This document shows positions 53,288 to 64,000 of a stretch of DNA of 64,000 nt, in pieces (the first letter of the stretch is position 1; each line of letters opens with the position of its first letter). Both the position numbers and the translations under genes were made by a program. The stretch is from NCBI RefSeq assembly GCF_036370855.1, contig NC_088102.1, forward strand, positions 19,015,001 to 19,079,000, in the 5' to 3' direction. The notes beneath the pieces were generated by a model. That model searched no databases and was not told where the DNA came from. It was given only the letters and a program-made list of their open reading frames with translations. This DNA comes from Dromaius novaehollandiae (taxonomy: Eukaryota > Chordata > Aves > Casuariiformes > Dromaiidae).

Positions 53288-53444
53288 CGAGTCTGGAGAG
53301 CAGGCTGGACATGCACCACACGAAGAAAAGGATGGCGCAGATGAAGCCCAGCTGCTGCAGCAGCATCTCCCGCCTCTTGCGAACTTTCCTCAGCGTTAGC
53401 AGCATGGTCTTCGGGGGGGCGAGCGGCGCCGCGTCCAGCCCCAT
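53288..53444 (-). CDS. SLC24A4: SLC24A4 coding exon 1 (N-terminus and signal-like segment)
   Basis: This is the first coding exon of the potassium-dependent sodium/calcium exchanger NCKX4, a plasma-membrane protein that expels Ca2+ and K+ in exchange for Na+. Seen: the frame contains KVRKRREML, then [15 protein letters not shown]. These match the vertebrate NCKX4 N-terminus (KVRRRREML, QQVGFVCAV) as I know it. A basic cluster at residues 19-25 precedes a hydrophobic segment at about 31-49, the signal peptide / M0 region of the family. The exon ends at 53288 in a consensus donor (G, then GTGAGT) and leaves phase 1. Two starts are possible. MGLD at 53444 has G at +4 but C at -3. MLLT at 53405 has A at -3 and gives a length closer to the human N-terminus. 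Codon 53451-53453 is TTG, so it is not a standard start. The exon lies inside the CpG island. Identity is strong because exons 2 and 3 fit in phase; the exact start is uncertain. Confidence 0.9.
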
Positions 53445-53958
53445 GCGGGGCAAGCGCGGGCACGCAGGGGCCAGCGAGCAGGCGGGGGCCGGCGGTCGGG
53501 TCGCCTGAACGAGCGGCTCACTCTCGGCGGCTTCCCGCGGACGGCTCCATGCCAGGCGGGCTGCGGCGCGGCAAAAGAACCGGTGCCCGGCGCCTCAGGT
53601 AGGCAGTAATGAGGCGGGCGGGGGAGCGGGAAGGCGGCGGCGGCCCGGAGGAGGGGGCCGAGGCGGCGCGCTCAGGGGCCGGGCTGCGCCCCGCGCCCCG
53701 CACGCTCCATGGCCGGCGGCGGAGGAAGCGGCGCGGCGGCGCCCCGCAGCGTGCCGCGGGAGGCGAGTCAGCGCCCGGGGGCGCCGGCAGCCATCCGCCC
53801 TGGCCAAGTTCAAAGTTTAGCCCCCCTTCTCCCTCCGTCCCGTCGGCGGCGGGCAGGCATACCACCCGCCGCGGCGGGGAGACCGTCCCCTGCGCGGGCA
53901 GCGAGGCGCCGAGCCGCCACTCAGCCCAGCTGGCAGCGGCTCCCCGGGCGCCTGGTCC

Positions 53959-53968
53959 GGCCCGCCCC
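53959..53968 (-). promoter_or_regulatory. GC-box-like Sp1 motif
   Basis: Plus strand GGCCCGCCCC, that is GGGGCGGGCC on the minus strand, a usual Sp1/KLF type site, about 515 bp upstream of the first possible ATG. Confidence 0.45.
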
Positions 53969-54018
53969 TCTCAGGCAACTTTCTGTGCGCTCCCGCAGCG
54001 CCCATGGCAACGCGCACG

Positions 54019-54028
54019 GCCCCGCCCC
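54019..54028 (-). promoter_or_regulatory. Consensus GC box (Sp1 type)
   Basis: Plus strand GCCCCGCCCC gives GGGGCGGGGC on the minus strand, a perfect GC box. About 12 bp further left is CCCATGGCAACGC, which holds a YY1-like GCCAT core (minus) and one RFX-like half-site (GGCAAC). These are plausible promoter elements, unproven. Confidence 0.5.
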
Positions 54029-54385
54029 TCCCTCACCCCCGGGGGCCTTAACCGGCCAAATTAATCCTTCCCCCTAAACGGCGCGGGAATTATCAGCTCT
54101 GCGTTTCGCGCTTGGCGGGGCCGCCCGCGCGAGGCGGGGAGCAGGCGGCGGCATGTGCCGCGGCGCCGAGCGCGGGCCGGGGGGCGGCGCGGCCGTTGGG
54201 GCGGCGGGAGGGCCGCGCTCGCGCTGCGGCGCTGCCTGAGGCGCGAGGGGCGCGCGCGGCCGTTGGGACGAGGAGGAGGGTCGGGCAGGGGCCGGTGCCT
54301 GCCGGGTGCTGGGCGCTCCCGGCAGCGGGGCTGTGGAGGACCGCGGCAAGGGGCCCAGCTCGGAAGGTGCCCGGATACTGATCGC

Positions 54386-57300
54386 ATCTGGGTTCCCCTT
54401 GTCTCCAGGATATGTATTTTAAGGTGTACTTCCGTGGGGTGGGGGGAAAAAGACATTTTTTCTTATCCTTCCTGTATGTAATTTGCAGTATAAAAAGGAC
54501 GTGGAGATGTTTAGGACAAAGAACTCAATGGTCCATTTTGTGAAACAGCAGTTCATCCCAGACTCTCCCAAAGCAGATTTTTTTCTAACTAGAATTTGTC
54601 ATTACATTAATTAGTTACTGCTACCCGACAAGAACATTTCTGAGAATTTCCTAGGGCAGCACAGGTATCGGTTCTGTGCTCCTTGGAGGTATTCAGAAAT
54701 GCTGCACATGATGGTGAGCACATGGAGGCAAAACAGAGAATTAACTCGTCTGATCTTCTTTTCAATGCAGCATTTGATTTACAATGGAGAAACCTTTCGG
54801 GTAGTCCCCTCTGGATTTCTGTCTTCATACTTCAGTACATACAATGCTTCACGTCATCTGGCATAAATTCTAGTGATGTCATGATTATAAATAAGAAATA
54901 ATAAGAATATCCTAGCGTACAAAAGCAAATCTTCACAAATAAAATATCACTAATCCTCTCCCTTTTCTCTTTGGCCTAAAACCTTCCTCCTGCAGTTTTT
55001 TTTTGTTGTTTTTATCAATTATTGCTGTTACAGTGAGATGCAGTAGCAGAGCGCTCAGGATGTTCTAGTACACATCCAGATGTGAAATGGTTCCAGAGTC
55101 ATGTTGAAGGCTGCCGTGGTGTCTCAGGTGGAAAGGCATTGATTACCCAAGCTGGAAATCAAAGGAAAACCATTTTAGCCTCTTTACTTGCTTGCATACA
55201 AATAGCTACAGAAACTGGCATGCCTTAAACATTCAAGCTCAAAGGGACAGCTCAATTCCAATAGATCTTTGACTCTGATTTTACATTAAGGCACTGATAT
55301 AGAGAAAGTAGTAAAGCAGGAAAACTGCATGTTAGAAGAATGACATTAAGATGCACCCCAGTATCCTATTTTTCATTCCCTTTCTACCTGCTGAGAAAGG
55401 AAAAGTAACTCTGATAGCTCTTGCCTACCACAGAGTAGGTAGTAGGGAAGATTACAAGTCAGCTTATGTACCTTTATTTCTCTCCATGCAGGAAATCTCA
55501 CAATTGAGCCCAGAATGAAAGCCATCCTTGACCTGAAGAATTTACAGTCTAATGAGATAGCAGAGGCATAGGAGACTGAATAATGGCACTTTTGACACAT
55601 AATAGGCCATTCTCACTTAGGTAACCCTATCTCATAAGATAAGCTCTGCAATTGAGGCTTATTAGATCAGGCCTATTATTTATAGTGGACTTTTTTTCCC
55701 CTCCATCAAAGAGCTTTAAGCTCCACTGAAGTTGTTGGTTGGCTGTATGTTAGTAGAGATGCCACTGCATAGTTAGACGCCACTGCATACCTTATCTGCT
55801 ATCATCATGCCTCAGAGCTAATTCTTCATATGGCTTTTCATCACCTCTTTTCTGGTACTAAGCCTCCCCTTCTACTCAAAGTGACAATCTGATTTTCTGA
55901 GAGAGGAAAGCATCACCTCTGCCTTGCCATCCCCTTCCTCTGTGTTTAGTAGAAGCTGCAATGCAGACAAGAGTGTGATCTTCTGTATGGAGATTTTAAC
56001 TGGGAATAGAAAGATGGTGACACTGGAAAGAGAATCACTACTCTTTCAGTATCCTTTTGGCCTAAGTTTGTTAACTTCTTCACTGATAAGATAGATCAGA
56101 GCCATAGGCTTCTGAGAGGCTGTCCTCATGATAGGTCTCTGATTAGGACACCTGCAGTTAACTGAGGTTGCCTATAGTCTTTAGTACTTACCAGGTTTGA
56201 TGTCTTACAGAAAATAATGTGGCAGTGATTCCATTACTGATGGGAATTAGCATAGTGAGAGGAGTTGTTCTTAATCATGTCTTCCCAAGGAGCTCATGGG
56301 ATGTTATAGCACTAACCCAGGTCAGATGTTCACCCCAAAGTTTTCTTTGGGTAACCCAAAACAAGAGGCACTGCAATAGTGATGTTTCAGTAACCTTCAA
56401 ATGGCATATACTTGCTCTTTATGTGGAAGACATTTTCTTTTGCTCCATATCAAAGCCATGGGACTTCTGATCTGAAGACTTACTGACATTAAGATGTACA
56501 ATGACAAGTTTATTTGGAAGTGAGGTAAATTTGGGTCTGGAGGTAAGGCTGTGGCTCACAGATACTCCATGTCTGTGTTCTCTGCATTCTTTACACAAAA
56601 AGCATAGAACTGAAGTATTAGAAGTCCTAAGCTTCACATGTGAGGGATTTTCATTAATGCTGTCAGGTCTTACAAAAGTCACATGCATCAAATGAAAGCA
56701 CATGGTTAGTGATAGGAGTGCATGTTTAATATTGCCTCTTTGGTCATAGGTTGTTTTTTTCTTATGTGGCTGTTAAGAAGTTGTCTGTTTTAGAGGTGAC
56801 AGTTAGTGACTATAGAAACCCAGGGGCCATCCCTGTGAGGAACTGAAAGCAAAAAACAAACAACAAAAAAAAAAAACAAAAAAGAGAAGAGATCTTTTGT
56901 GAGTCATTTCTAAAAAATAAATCTGCTAACCATGAAAGCAATTCTCAGAGTGATTGCCTCTGTGTGTGTACATGTGTCTGTATACACAAACGAGGCAGAT
57001 CAAAGTTCATATGATGCTAATCTAATCATACAGGCTTCTGAATAGCATTTTTAGCCAATGCAGTGATCACAGGGCAGCCTCAAAATTGTTCTTGAATATT
57101 TGACTTTCAGATCAGAACCCTGAATTACACATACTTTGGTAAATTGCTGAAAGATGTGTTATGTAACTTGCTGTATAGGATGTCTCAAAGAGTGGTGTGC
57201 CACAGAATTCAAATCCAGTTCTCTCTCCCCCAGCAGTTAGCAGGACCTGTACCTGAAGGGTCTATTTGAGCACATTCAAGCCATTCAGACCGAGATCATT

Positions 57301-60300
57301 ACTAGAATTCTGAAAGCCCTCCACCAGAGTCTGGTTTTTGGACATCCAAGCAGTTATACATGGATCTTTCATGCCCCAACTCTTTCTTTTGATTTGTGAC
57401 ACCCGTATTGCGTACGAGTGAGTGACGATACAATGTAGTAGGCAAAAAAGAAGCAAACAGTTTGTGCATGAGGTTCCATTTGAGAAGCTTACAGTTATTT
57501 TTTAAATCTTAAATTATTGCTATCTCTCACTGCAATAAGAACAACTGCTTATAAATTCAACAGGGTCTTTCCATTAGTATTTTCAAAAAAGGGGGAAAAA
57601 AGTATAAGACATTCCCCAATAGTTTATTGAATGATATCTTCACAGTGAGTGGTTTGGTGATATTCCAGATGTTCACCATCTCCATTATAATCAGAAAAAA
57701 ATGTTTTCCAGACTAGATCTAGGAATTCTCCTGAAATAATTTCATGTTGGAAATCAGAGGCATTTGGGAAATATCATGAAAACAAAGTGCAGAGGAACAA
57801 AATACTGAACAGCACTTGCTATCTTAAACTAAGCCAGATACAGGAAATCTACCCTTGCTTATCATTGTGATAATTTAATGCTCATGTATGTCCCATGCCC
57901 AGTGTCTCACTAAAAGCATAGACTAACACTAGCTTCAGCTAGCACTGCCAAATTTACTTGTTTTTCATCTCAAGCACAATTAGTATCTTGAACCGAGTAA
58001 CAGCCAAAAGGCTTTGAATTACGGAAGTGTCTCACAGGAGATCCGTGAAATCAGCTCATCTAAGGAGAAAATATTGATGCTGCTGAGAGTCAAAGGAGCA
58101 ATATAATGCTTGGATGAATTTTCTATGGCACCCCCTAAAAGCCCTGAGCAGCAGCACAGCAGGGTAGCTGGAAACTGAGAAGCTGTTAGTTGTGAAGACT
58201 GTTCCAGCACAGAAGAGCTGCGATTGCATCAGCTGAGAAGCTCTGAGGAATAGGAGGTGATCGTATATGATGGACACCCAAGCAGTCCTAAGAGCCTGTG
58301 GCAAGGCCAGCTTTTCCAACTGATGCAGCCAGCATCCCAGTATCAATACCACTATCCTCAGGGTCAAGAGATAGTATCAAAGAAAAGCCAACACAGCCAT
58401 TAAAAACCCAGCTGAGAGGAAAAGGACTTTGATCCTGCTTTGCTATTTGGTCAAGGTGGGTCATACAAGGGAGCTGTTGAGAGAACCTGAACTTGGTGCT
58501 GTCCATAATCACCTGTTTGTCAAGAAGGAGCAATTCTGAGTTTATTTAGGACCTTGTCCCTGAAAAGGGAGCACATGCAAATATGGCATGACAGAGTAAG
58601 CTCACAGAAAGCAAACAGTAGCACATTACTACTTTAATGTTGAACTTTAGCTCAGGCCAGCACAGGCCAGCAGGTGTATGCCCAGTTGGTTCTTTAAACA
58701 CTGGTAAAAGGTGCTGTCCTGAAACATACTTGATATTTACAAAGCAGATACAACGGCATCAGCACTGAAGCTCCAGAGCTTCTGCTATGGGTAAGCCCTA
58801 AGCTGGGACCACTTCTGGCTTTAGAGAGAAACTTCAGCTGTAGTACCCAAAGAACCCATATTTTTGCTGAGATCTTCAACATCTCTCTACTCATTCTGAG
58901 ATCTTTATCTCCCACCTATGTTCCTATTCTAGTGAATACTTGCTGGCTGTGCTATCATGTCTTACTTTTGCGTGCTTCAAAGGCAGAAGTTTTCCTTAAG
59001 ATACGGAAATAACTCTATCTTAACTCAGACCTTTGTTATGCTTCCAAGACTATAAATAACTCAACCTTCAATCAAAAGTTACATGCTGTGCAGAAGTCGA
59101 TCTCACACTGTACATGGAACCACATCCTCCTTTAACTTTACCCAAATCCTTCCTTGTGCTTTGTATCTTGCAGCCTTCCTACCACCTGTTTCTCTTTAAT
59201 AACCTTGGGTAGTGCTACTTTCTGTTTCTGATGAGACTATGTGGTTACACCCTGTATTCTGTGTTAAACTAGTGACTATACATTTTGTGGAGACCCTACT
59301 TGGGAGTGTCACTGACCAATAATGGGATTCTCCCACAGCGTGCAGGACTGCTGCAAGCGAGAGTTTCTCATTACCCTGCATGCAATAAGCAACCTCACAT
59401 AAGCCCAGGAAGGAGATCAGGCTGCTACATCTAATCTTCTTGCTAGACAAGGAGAGTAAAAGATACCAACCAGGCCTAGGCTCTTAACATGATCTACTTT
59501 AAGCTACACAGCAAAATAAGATCACTTGACTCCTGAGTTCCCACATATTCTGTTAAAGCATTTTAATTCAGGTGCATTGGCTCTATTCATTTGTGTAAAC
59601 CCACCAAAATGTCTCCCAAGTAGAAAATATTTTGTTTCTGTACCTACCTCCTCAGATCTTACATTGAATTCTTCAAAAGACAAACACTCAAAGAGGTGAT
59701 AGGGACAGAGGCTGGGCAGCACGTGAGCAGGGTGGATGTTAGCTGTCTGCCACACTGCACCTCAGGCAAAGGCAAAATGCAGCATCTTCTTGCAGGACAG
59801 AATGAGGGATATTCTGCATATCAGTAAGATTCAACCTGTTCTTCTGCCCATAAGGTTTCAACCCATATCTACCTAAAAGGGGGATTTTGTTAGAAAAACC
59901 TCAGTAATTGTATATAGGTGTCTGCTTAAATGCTTGCCAAATTGGAGGAATTCGTGCACATGCATAAAGCCATATTGAAATGGAAGTTAAATTACAAGAA
60001 CCCTGTTATACAGCACATCCTCCCCTACACACATAACATTTCTGTCTTTCTCCCGCTTGCTACCTCCACTAAATCAATTGATTTTACAGGTTTTACAGTT
60101 TGCCAGTGTTTTTCTATTCCTCTCTGCCCTTATAATCACTTTCTCTTCTCTGCTTCTCTGCTTTCCCAGTTCTGACTCTCTCTCTGTGCCATAGGACTTT
60201 GTTCCCCACAATTTGATCTTCTAGTCCCAGTGTAAATTTTTCATTTGGTCCACTCTCTCTAAGCAGAATTCCTGCCTCCTCTTCAAATCTCCCCTTAAAC

Positions 60301-61144
60301 CCACACATGGGTTTGAGCTTATTATTGGCTCTAAGCCCTATTCCCAGAGGCTTGGGGAAATTTGACTGTGCTTAACCATAACTGTGAGGAATCTAGTTAG
60401 CTGACATCATGCTGAACATGAGTGATTCTGACTGGTTAAAGCTCTGCAGGTTAACTGCAGCACTCTCTTCCATCACACACCACCTTTGTTTGCTGTCCAT
60501 AATCCTGTTCCTTTCCCAGATAAAGAAACTAAGCTCAATTCTGCAAAATGCTCTCCCTTTGTTTTCTTTCTGGAAAGTTTTTGTAGGTCTTTGAAACACA
60601 GTGAAATTCTAAACTACTGTGGAAACACCTTCATACACCTCAATCAACCACACTTCTGTTCAGCTTTCACACCTGCTGGGATCCGTTTCTAAATCCCATT
60701 GCTAGCCCCCTCAGAATGAGAAGGATCATTAACTAAGTAAAAATTGATTTATTGCAGTGAGAACAATTTTCAACAGCTATATGTTTTTAGCCCAAACCAC
60801 CGTCTGCTATGATTTTGTGAGTACAGGAGGAAACCATGGAGAATTCTCACACGGAGAAAACTCAGATGGTGTCAGTGCTTAAAAGCCTAGAGGCTGAAGA
60901 GGTTCAGTGAAAGTCCTGTTGGGGTAGCTGAGAAAGATCCAACAGGGCAGCTCCTTTCCCTCATTAGATTTGTGCATCAGAATCATTAAGAAAAGAAAAA
61001 TAAGCATTCATCCTTACTGACTGTGGAAAAAAACAGACTGCATACTGCCAAGTCTATAAGCAAATGGAGGAATGTATGTCCTGGCAATTGATGTCCTTGA
61101 AACCACACTGTTGAAAAAGGTGAGAACTGTCTTTATTCAGGAAC
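54386..61144. other. Upstream flank of SLC24A4, no gene seen
   Basis: AT-rich non-coding DNA beyond the CpG island. It holds an A-rich simple stretch at about 56849-56886 and a small duplication of GCCACTGCATA near 55761-55789. Overlapping minus-strand frames at 58019-58533 are unexplained but show no known domain. A divergent non-coding transcript from the CpG island could run here, but nothing in the sequence proves it. Confidence 0.5.
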
Positions 61145-61290
61145 TCACAGAACATATGCCTGAAGGAACCCTGAGAGGTCATCTTGTTCATTCCCTTACT
61201 CTAAGGCACTATCAACTCTCCCTAATGTTGAGTAGTCTTGTTCTGAAACTTATTATCTATCTTGATACTCAGGTTGCTGTTTGACTGCCT
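61145..61290 (-). mobile_element. Old CR1-like 3' fragment
   Basis: The plus strand shows TGAAGGAACCCTGAGAGGTC, ATCTTGTTCATTCCC and CTCTAAGGCA in the order seen in antisense CR1 tails (GGAAGGGACCTTGAGAGGTC, ATCTAGTCCA). It is clearly more diverged than the other two copies. The far boundary is approximate. Confidence 0.55.
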
Positions 61291-64000
61291 ATCAAAGTTT
61301 TAAAATAAAAAAGATGGTGAATAATGTTAAGAAAATTTACACCTCCTACTTTGACTGGCATCTTTTTTTAACATTGTTAGTGAGCAGAGCTCAGAGAGTT
61401 CTTGGAATTTTTCCCCTCATCTGACCACAGATTTTCAAAAAAGAAAATTTATTCTATTGAAAACCTATTATGTTAAAACTAATAGGAATTGTAGCTGTCA
61501 GTCAAGAAGAGGGAGAATATTCTTACCATTTATTTCTGTAAAGCTAGTAGAAATCATGTTGCTTTGTAGACAAGCAGGAAGAAAACAACCATGCCCTGGG
61601 AAGATAAATTCAGTGTATAGAATCATGTAAAATGATAGCTCTAGAGGGAATGGCAATCAGAGAAATCAAGTGAGCAGGAGCAGTGCTCAATGGAGTGTTT
61701 TGTATGAGGAATTCAGGTCATTTATTTCATTGCTGTTTCATGTTGTTTTCTGTGCAAGGGATGGGAGGGGGGTGTAATTTGCTCCCCATTATGATCAGAC
61801 GAGAGAGAGGAGAACCGAGAAGGCTGGGTCAGAGTCCAAGTTCAGAACCGTAAAATGAAAGGTGTTTGTCTAAGGAGGGACTTCAGAGAAGGCAGAAGAG
61901 CTTTGGTGCACAGGCACAGGGAGATGGTTCTAAGCACATGGGTTAGGCACAGCCATCTGTGGGAGCAAAGGGAAACTTGATCAAAGCAGATCAGAAGGAC
62001 AATTGAAGCAAGAGCTAAAATAGGGGCATGAACAACACTACATCCACTTTGAAGACCAAGTCTTGGACTGGATTTGAAAAGAGTTCGTGCAGCAGAAGAG
62101 AGAGACAGCTATAGCTGCAGTACTTCAAGAAGAACATTCTCCCTAAAAGCTCCCTTCAAGTCTAAAAAAAGTGCAATGTCTGCAGCACAGCCTCCTCCAA
62201 ACCCAGATAACTGACATTCATTACAGTTAATGAAAAGTCATGGTCAAAGCAGACTTTGGCCTATTTTTAAGCATTAGCAAGAATATTATCTACAATGTTT
62301 GTGTCTTAACTTCCTAACAGACTTCACAGTAAAATACTAAGAGAATTAGTAATTATTGCTGATTTTAACAAGAAATGTTTATCACTAGCAATTAATAAAT
62401 ACACCATTCCTGCAAATCTACTTCTTTGCCATCCCTAACTCCTTGCAAAGGCAGTAGGCTATTTTGGCTGGCCGTGGTCACAGGTGTGGTCAGCTGCCTT
62501 TCAGCAGTGAGATAGCCCAGGTTCAGTACAGCTCCTCCAAGCTGGCTGCTCTTTTTAGCTTATAGTGGGAATAGAGTAGAAGAGAGAGCTACCCCATAGT
62601 CCATTTTAATAGCAGCTACTGTGGGTGTCACCTACCTGTCATGTCTGACTCACCCCACCATCTTCTTGTTGTTTTCATTTAAATATTTAAACACTGAAAT
62701 GTTCCAGCCACTTTACATTTCACCTCCTCAGAAAGAGGCAATATTTCAAAGGTGTTACCATGGAAACAATGGAGTGAGGAGGCAGCTAAACATGAAGGAA
62801 AGTCACCCAACATGAAACACGCAGAGATGCTTTGGGGTAACTTGAAATTTAAAAAATGTATAATTAATTGTGCTACTGCTGAGCATGTGTTTTTCCTTAT
62901 TGCTTTCTTGTAAGAAGTGACATGAGGCCACCTTTTTTTCCTGTGACAAGAAAAAAAATCTCTTTAGAGAAATTTCAGTACATAAAGTTGTAAAGTCATT
63001 TTTGACATAAGAGACAACATAGTTCTTTGGAGATAGCCACTGGAGTTAGTCCTACTATCAGCAAGGTCAGGCATCTGAAATAGTATTGTTAAGAGCCAGC
63101 AACACTAGATTCCTCAAACAAATCATTCCCTACTGATAGCAGTGGTCTGTGAGCACTGGGGAGTTGTGATCCAAGATATTTGCAAAGTTTAATCAGACTA
63201 TGGGAAAAAGATTAGCATTACTGGAAGTAAAAATGAAGCTGGATATGGCATGCCTCTTCCAATTATACAAATGAGTACACAAAGCCATTCTGCTCTGAAG
63301 TGGGTATTAAATTATCCTTGTGGATAGATATAAAAGCCTACCTTTGTCAATCTGTCATCATATATCCTGAAATACCATAATCACCTCTCTCAAGCATGAG
63401 AAGGAATAACCCTTCGCTATTGTCTATGCTCACATCATAAACCGATTTCCAGCATCTCTAGTGGTATTAGACAGCCTTAGTTTACTGAACTGTATGTCAT
63501 CCATAGTGAAAGTAACAAAGAAAGATTCAGTGTTTCAACTGTGTTAAGTAGGGGGAGCTCAAAAAAAAAAAAAAAGTCCCTGTAATGAAGATCATAGTCA
63601 CATTGCAGTTGGCAAATTGACCACAGAAACACTTAGGATATTTACATAAGGCCACACAAAATGTTCGGACAGATTTAGAAAGAGAACAGTAGAGAACTGA
63701 GTTTTAGCTGTTTTTCAAAACCCTTTAGACTGTTGCTCAAAACTATCTTACCCTCACTTATAGACAACGGAAGGGTCCCAAAAGATGACTAAAACCTCTC
63801 CTGAGGGCTGGAGATTGTCTTAATGGTTAAAGGAAGACTTGTTCCTGCCATCCATCATAGGCCAGCAGAAAAAATCTGTCATTATAGACCAGCAGAGTGG
63901 GACACATTTTGAGCAAACTGGCAGCTCTGGTTTGAACTGAACACTGAGCACCTGGCGGGAGATGCCTGCAGCAGCCTATTGTATCCACTCCAAACAGCTG
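61291..64000. other. Upstream flank, no gene seen
   Basis: Non-coding DNA with an A15 run at 63561-63575 and no open frame above 64 codons. No repeat family is recognised. Confidence 0.5.
63561..63575. repeat. Poly(A) run, 15 bp
   Basis: Fifteen consecutive A residues; no retroposon body is recognised beside it. Confidence 0.85.

Larger units (their letters stand above)
52870..54385 (-). promoter_or_regulatory. SLC24A4: CpG island promoter region of SLC24A4
   Basis: About 1.5 kb of GC-rich, CpG-dense DNA stands out sharply from AT-rich flanks. It covers exon 1, the start of intron 1 and the presumed 5' UTR and core promoter. I see no TATA box at a convincing place; GC boxes suggest a dispersed-start promoter. 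The exact transcription start cannot be read from sequence, but it should lie above 53444. Several open frames on both strands here reflect GC-rich composition. If transcription starts upstream of 53865, an upstream frame (53518-53865, minus) would precede the main start and could dampen translation. Confidence 0.85.

Noticed and set aside
53451-53453. Possible start codon upstream of MGLD
   Set aside because: The codon is TTG, so it is not a normal vertebrate start.
53609-54077. Plus-strand open frames of 151 and 122 codons in the CpG island
   Set aside because: Arg/Pro/Ala/Gly-rich chance translations of GC-rich promoter DNA, overlapping in different frames with no known motif.
1-64000. 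tRNA, rRNA, CRISPR array or prokaryotic-type system
   Set aside because: No tRNA-like internal promoter boxes or cloverleaf, no rRNA-like sequence, and no regularly spaced direct repeats were seen; the DNA is clearly vertebrate.

Overview
The window is vertebrate nuclear DNA, most likely from a bird. The evidence is degraded CR1 retroposon 3' ends, an avian-looking endogenous retroviral LTR, low repeat density, GT-AG introns and a CpG-island promoter. It holds the 5' end of one gene, SLC24A4 (NCKX4, a potassium-dependent sodium/calcium exchanger), on the minus strand. Almost everything else is intron or upstream flank.

Layout in transcription order (high to low coordinates): about 9.6 kb of upstream sequence with no recognisable gene (54386-64000); a CpG island (about 52870-54385) with GC boxes and coding exon 1 (53288-53444); intron 1 of 2262 bp; coding exon 2 (50915-51025); intron 2 of 50,678 bp; coding exon 3 (160-236); and the start of intron 3, which runs off the left edge. 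The three exons join in phase (1, 1, 0). They encode 115 residues with no frameshift or stop: a basic N-terminus, a signal-sequence-like hydrophobic segment, an N-glycosylated extracellular stretch, and the conserved block just before the first transmembrane helix of the exchanger core. The remaining exons lie beyond position 1.

Intron 2 carries a sense-oriented retroviral 3' LTR with a polypurine tract (24826-25306), two CR1 tails, faint remnants of ancient palindromic sauropsid repeats, simple repeats, and several striking inverted repeats. These include a perfect 24-bp hairpin at 19077-19146 and a perfect 32-bp palindrome at 46734-46765. I see no RNA gene, CRISPR array, operon or bacterial-type system. 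Most open frames in the window are chance frames in AT-rich intron or in the CpG island.
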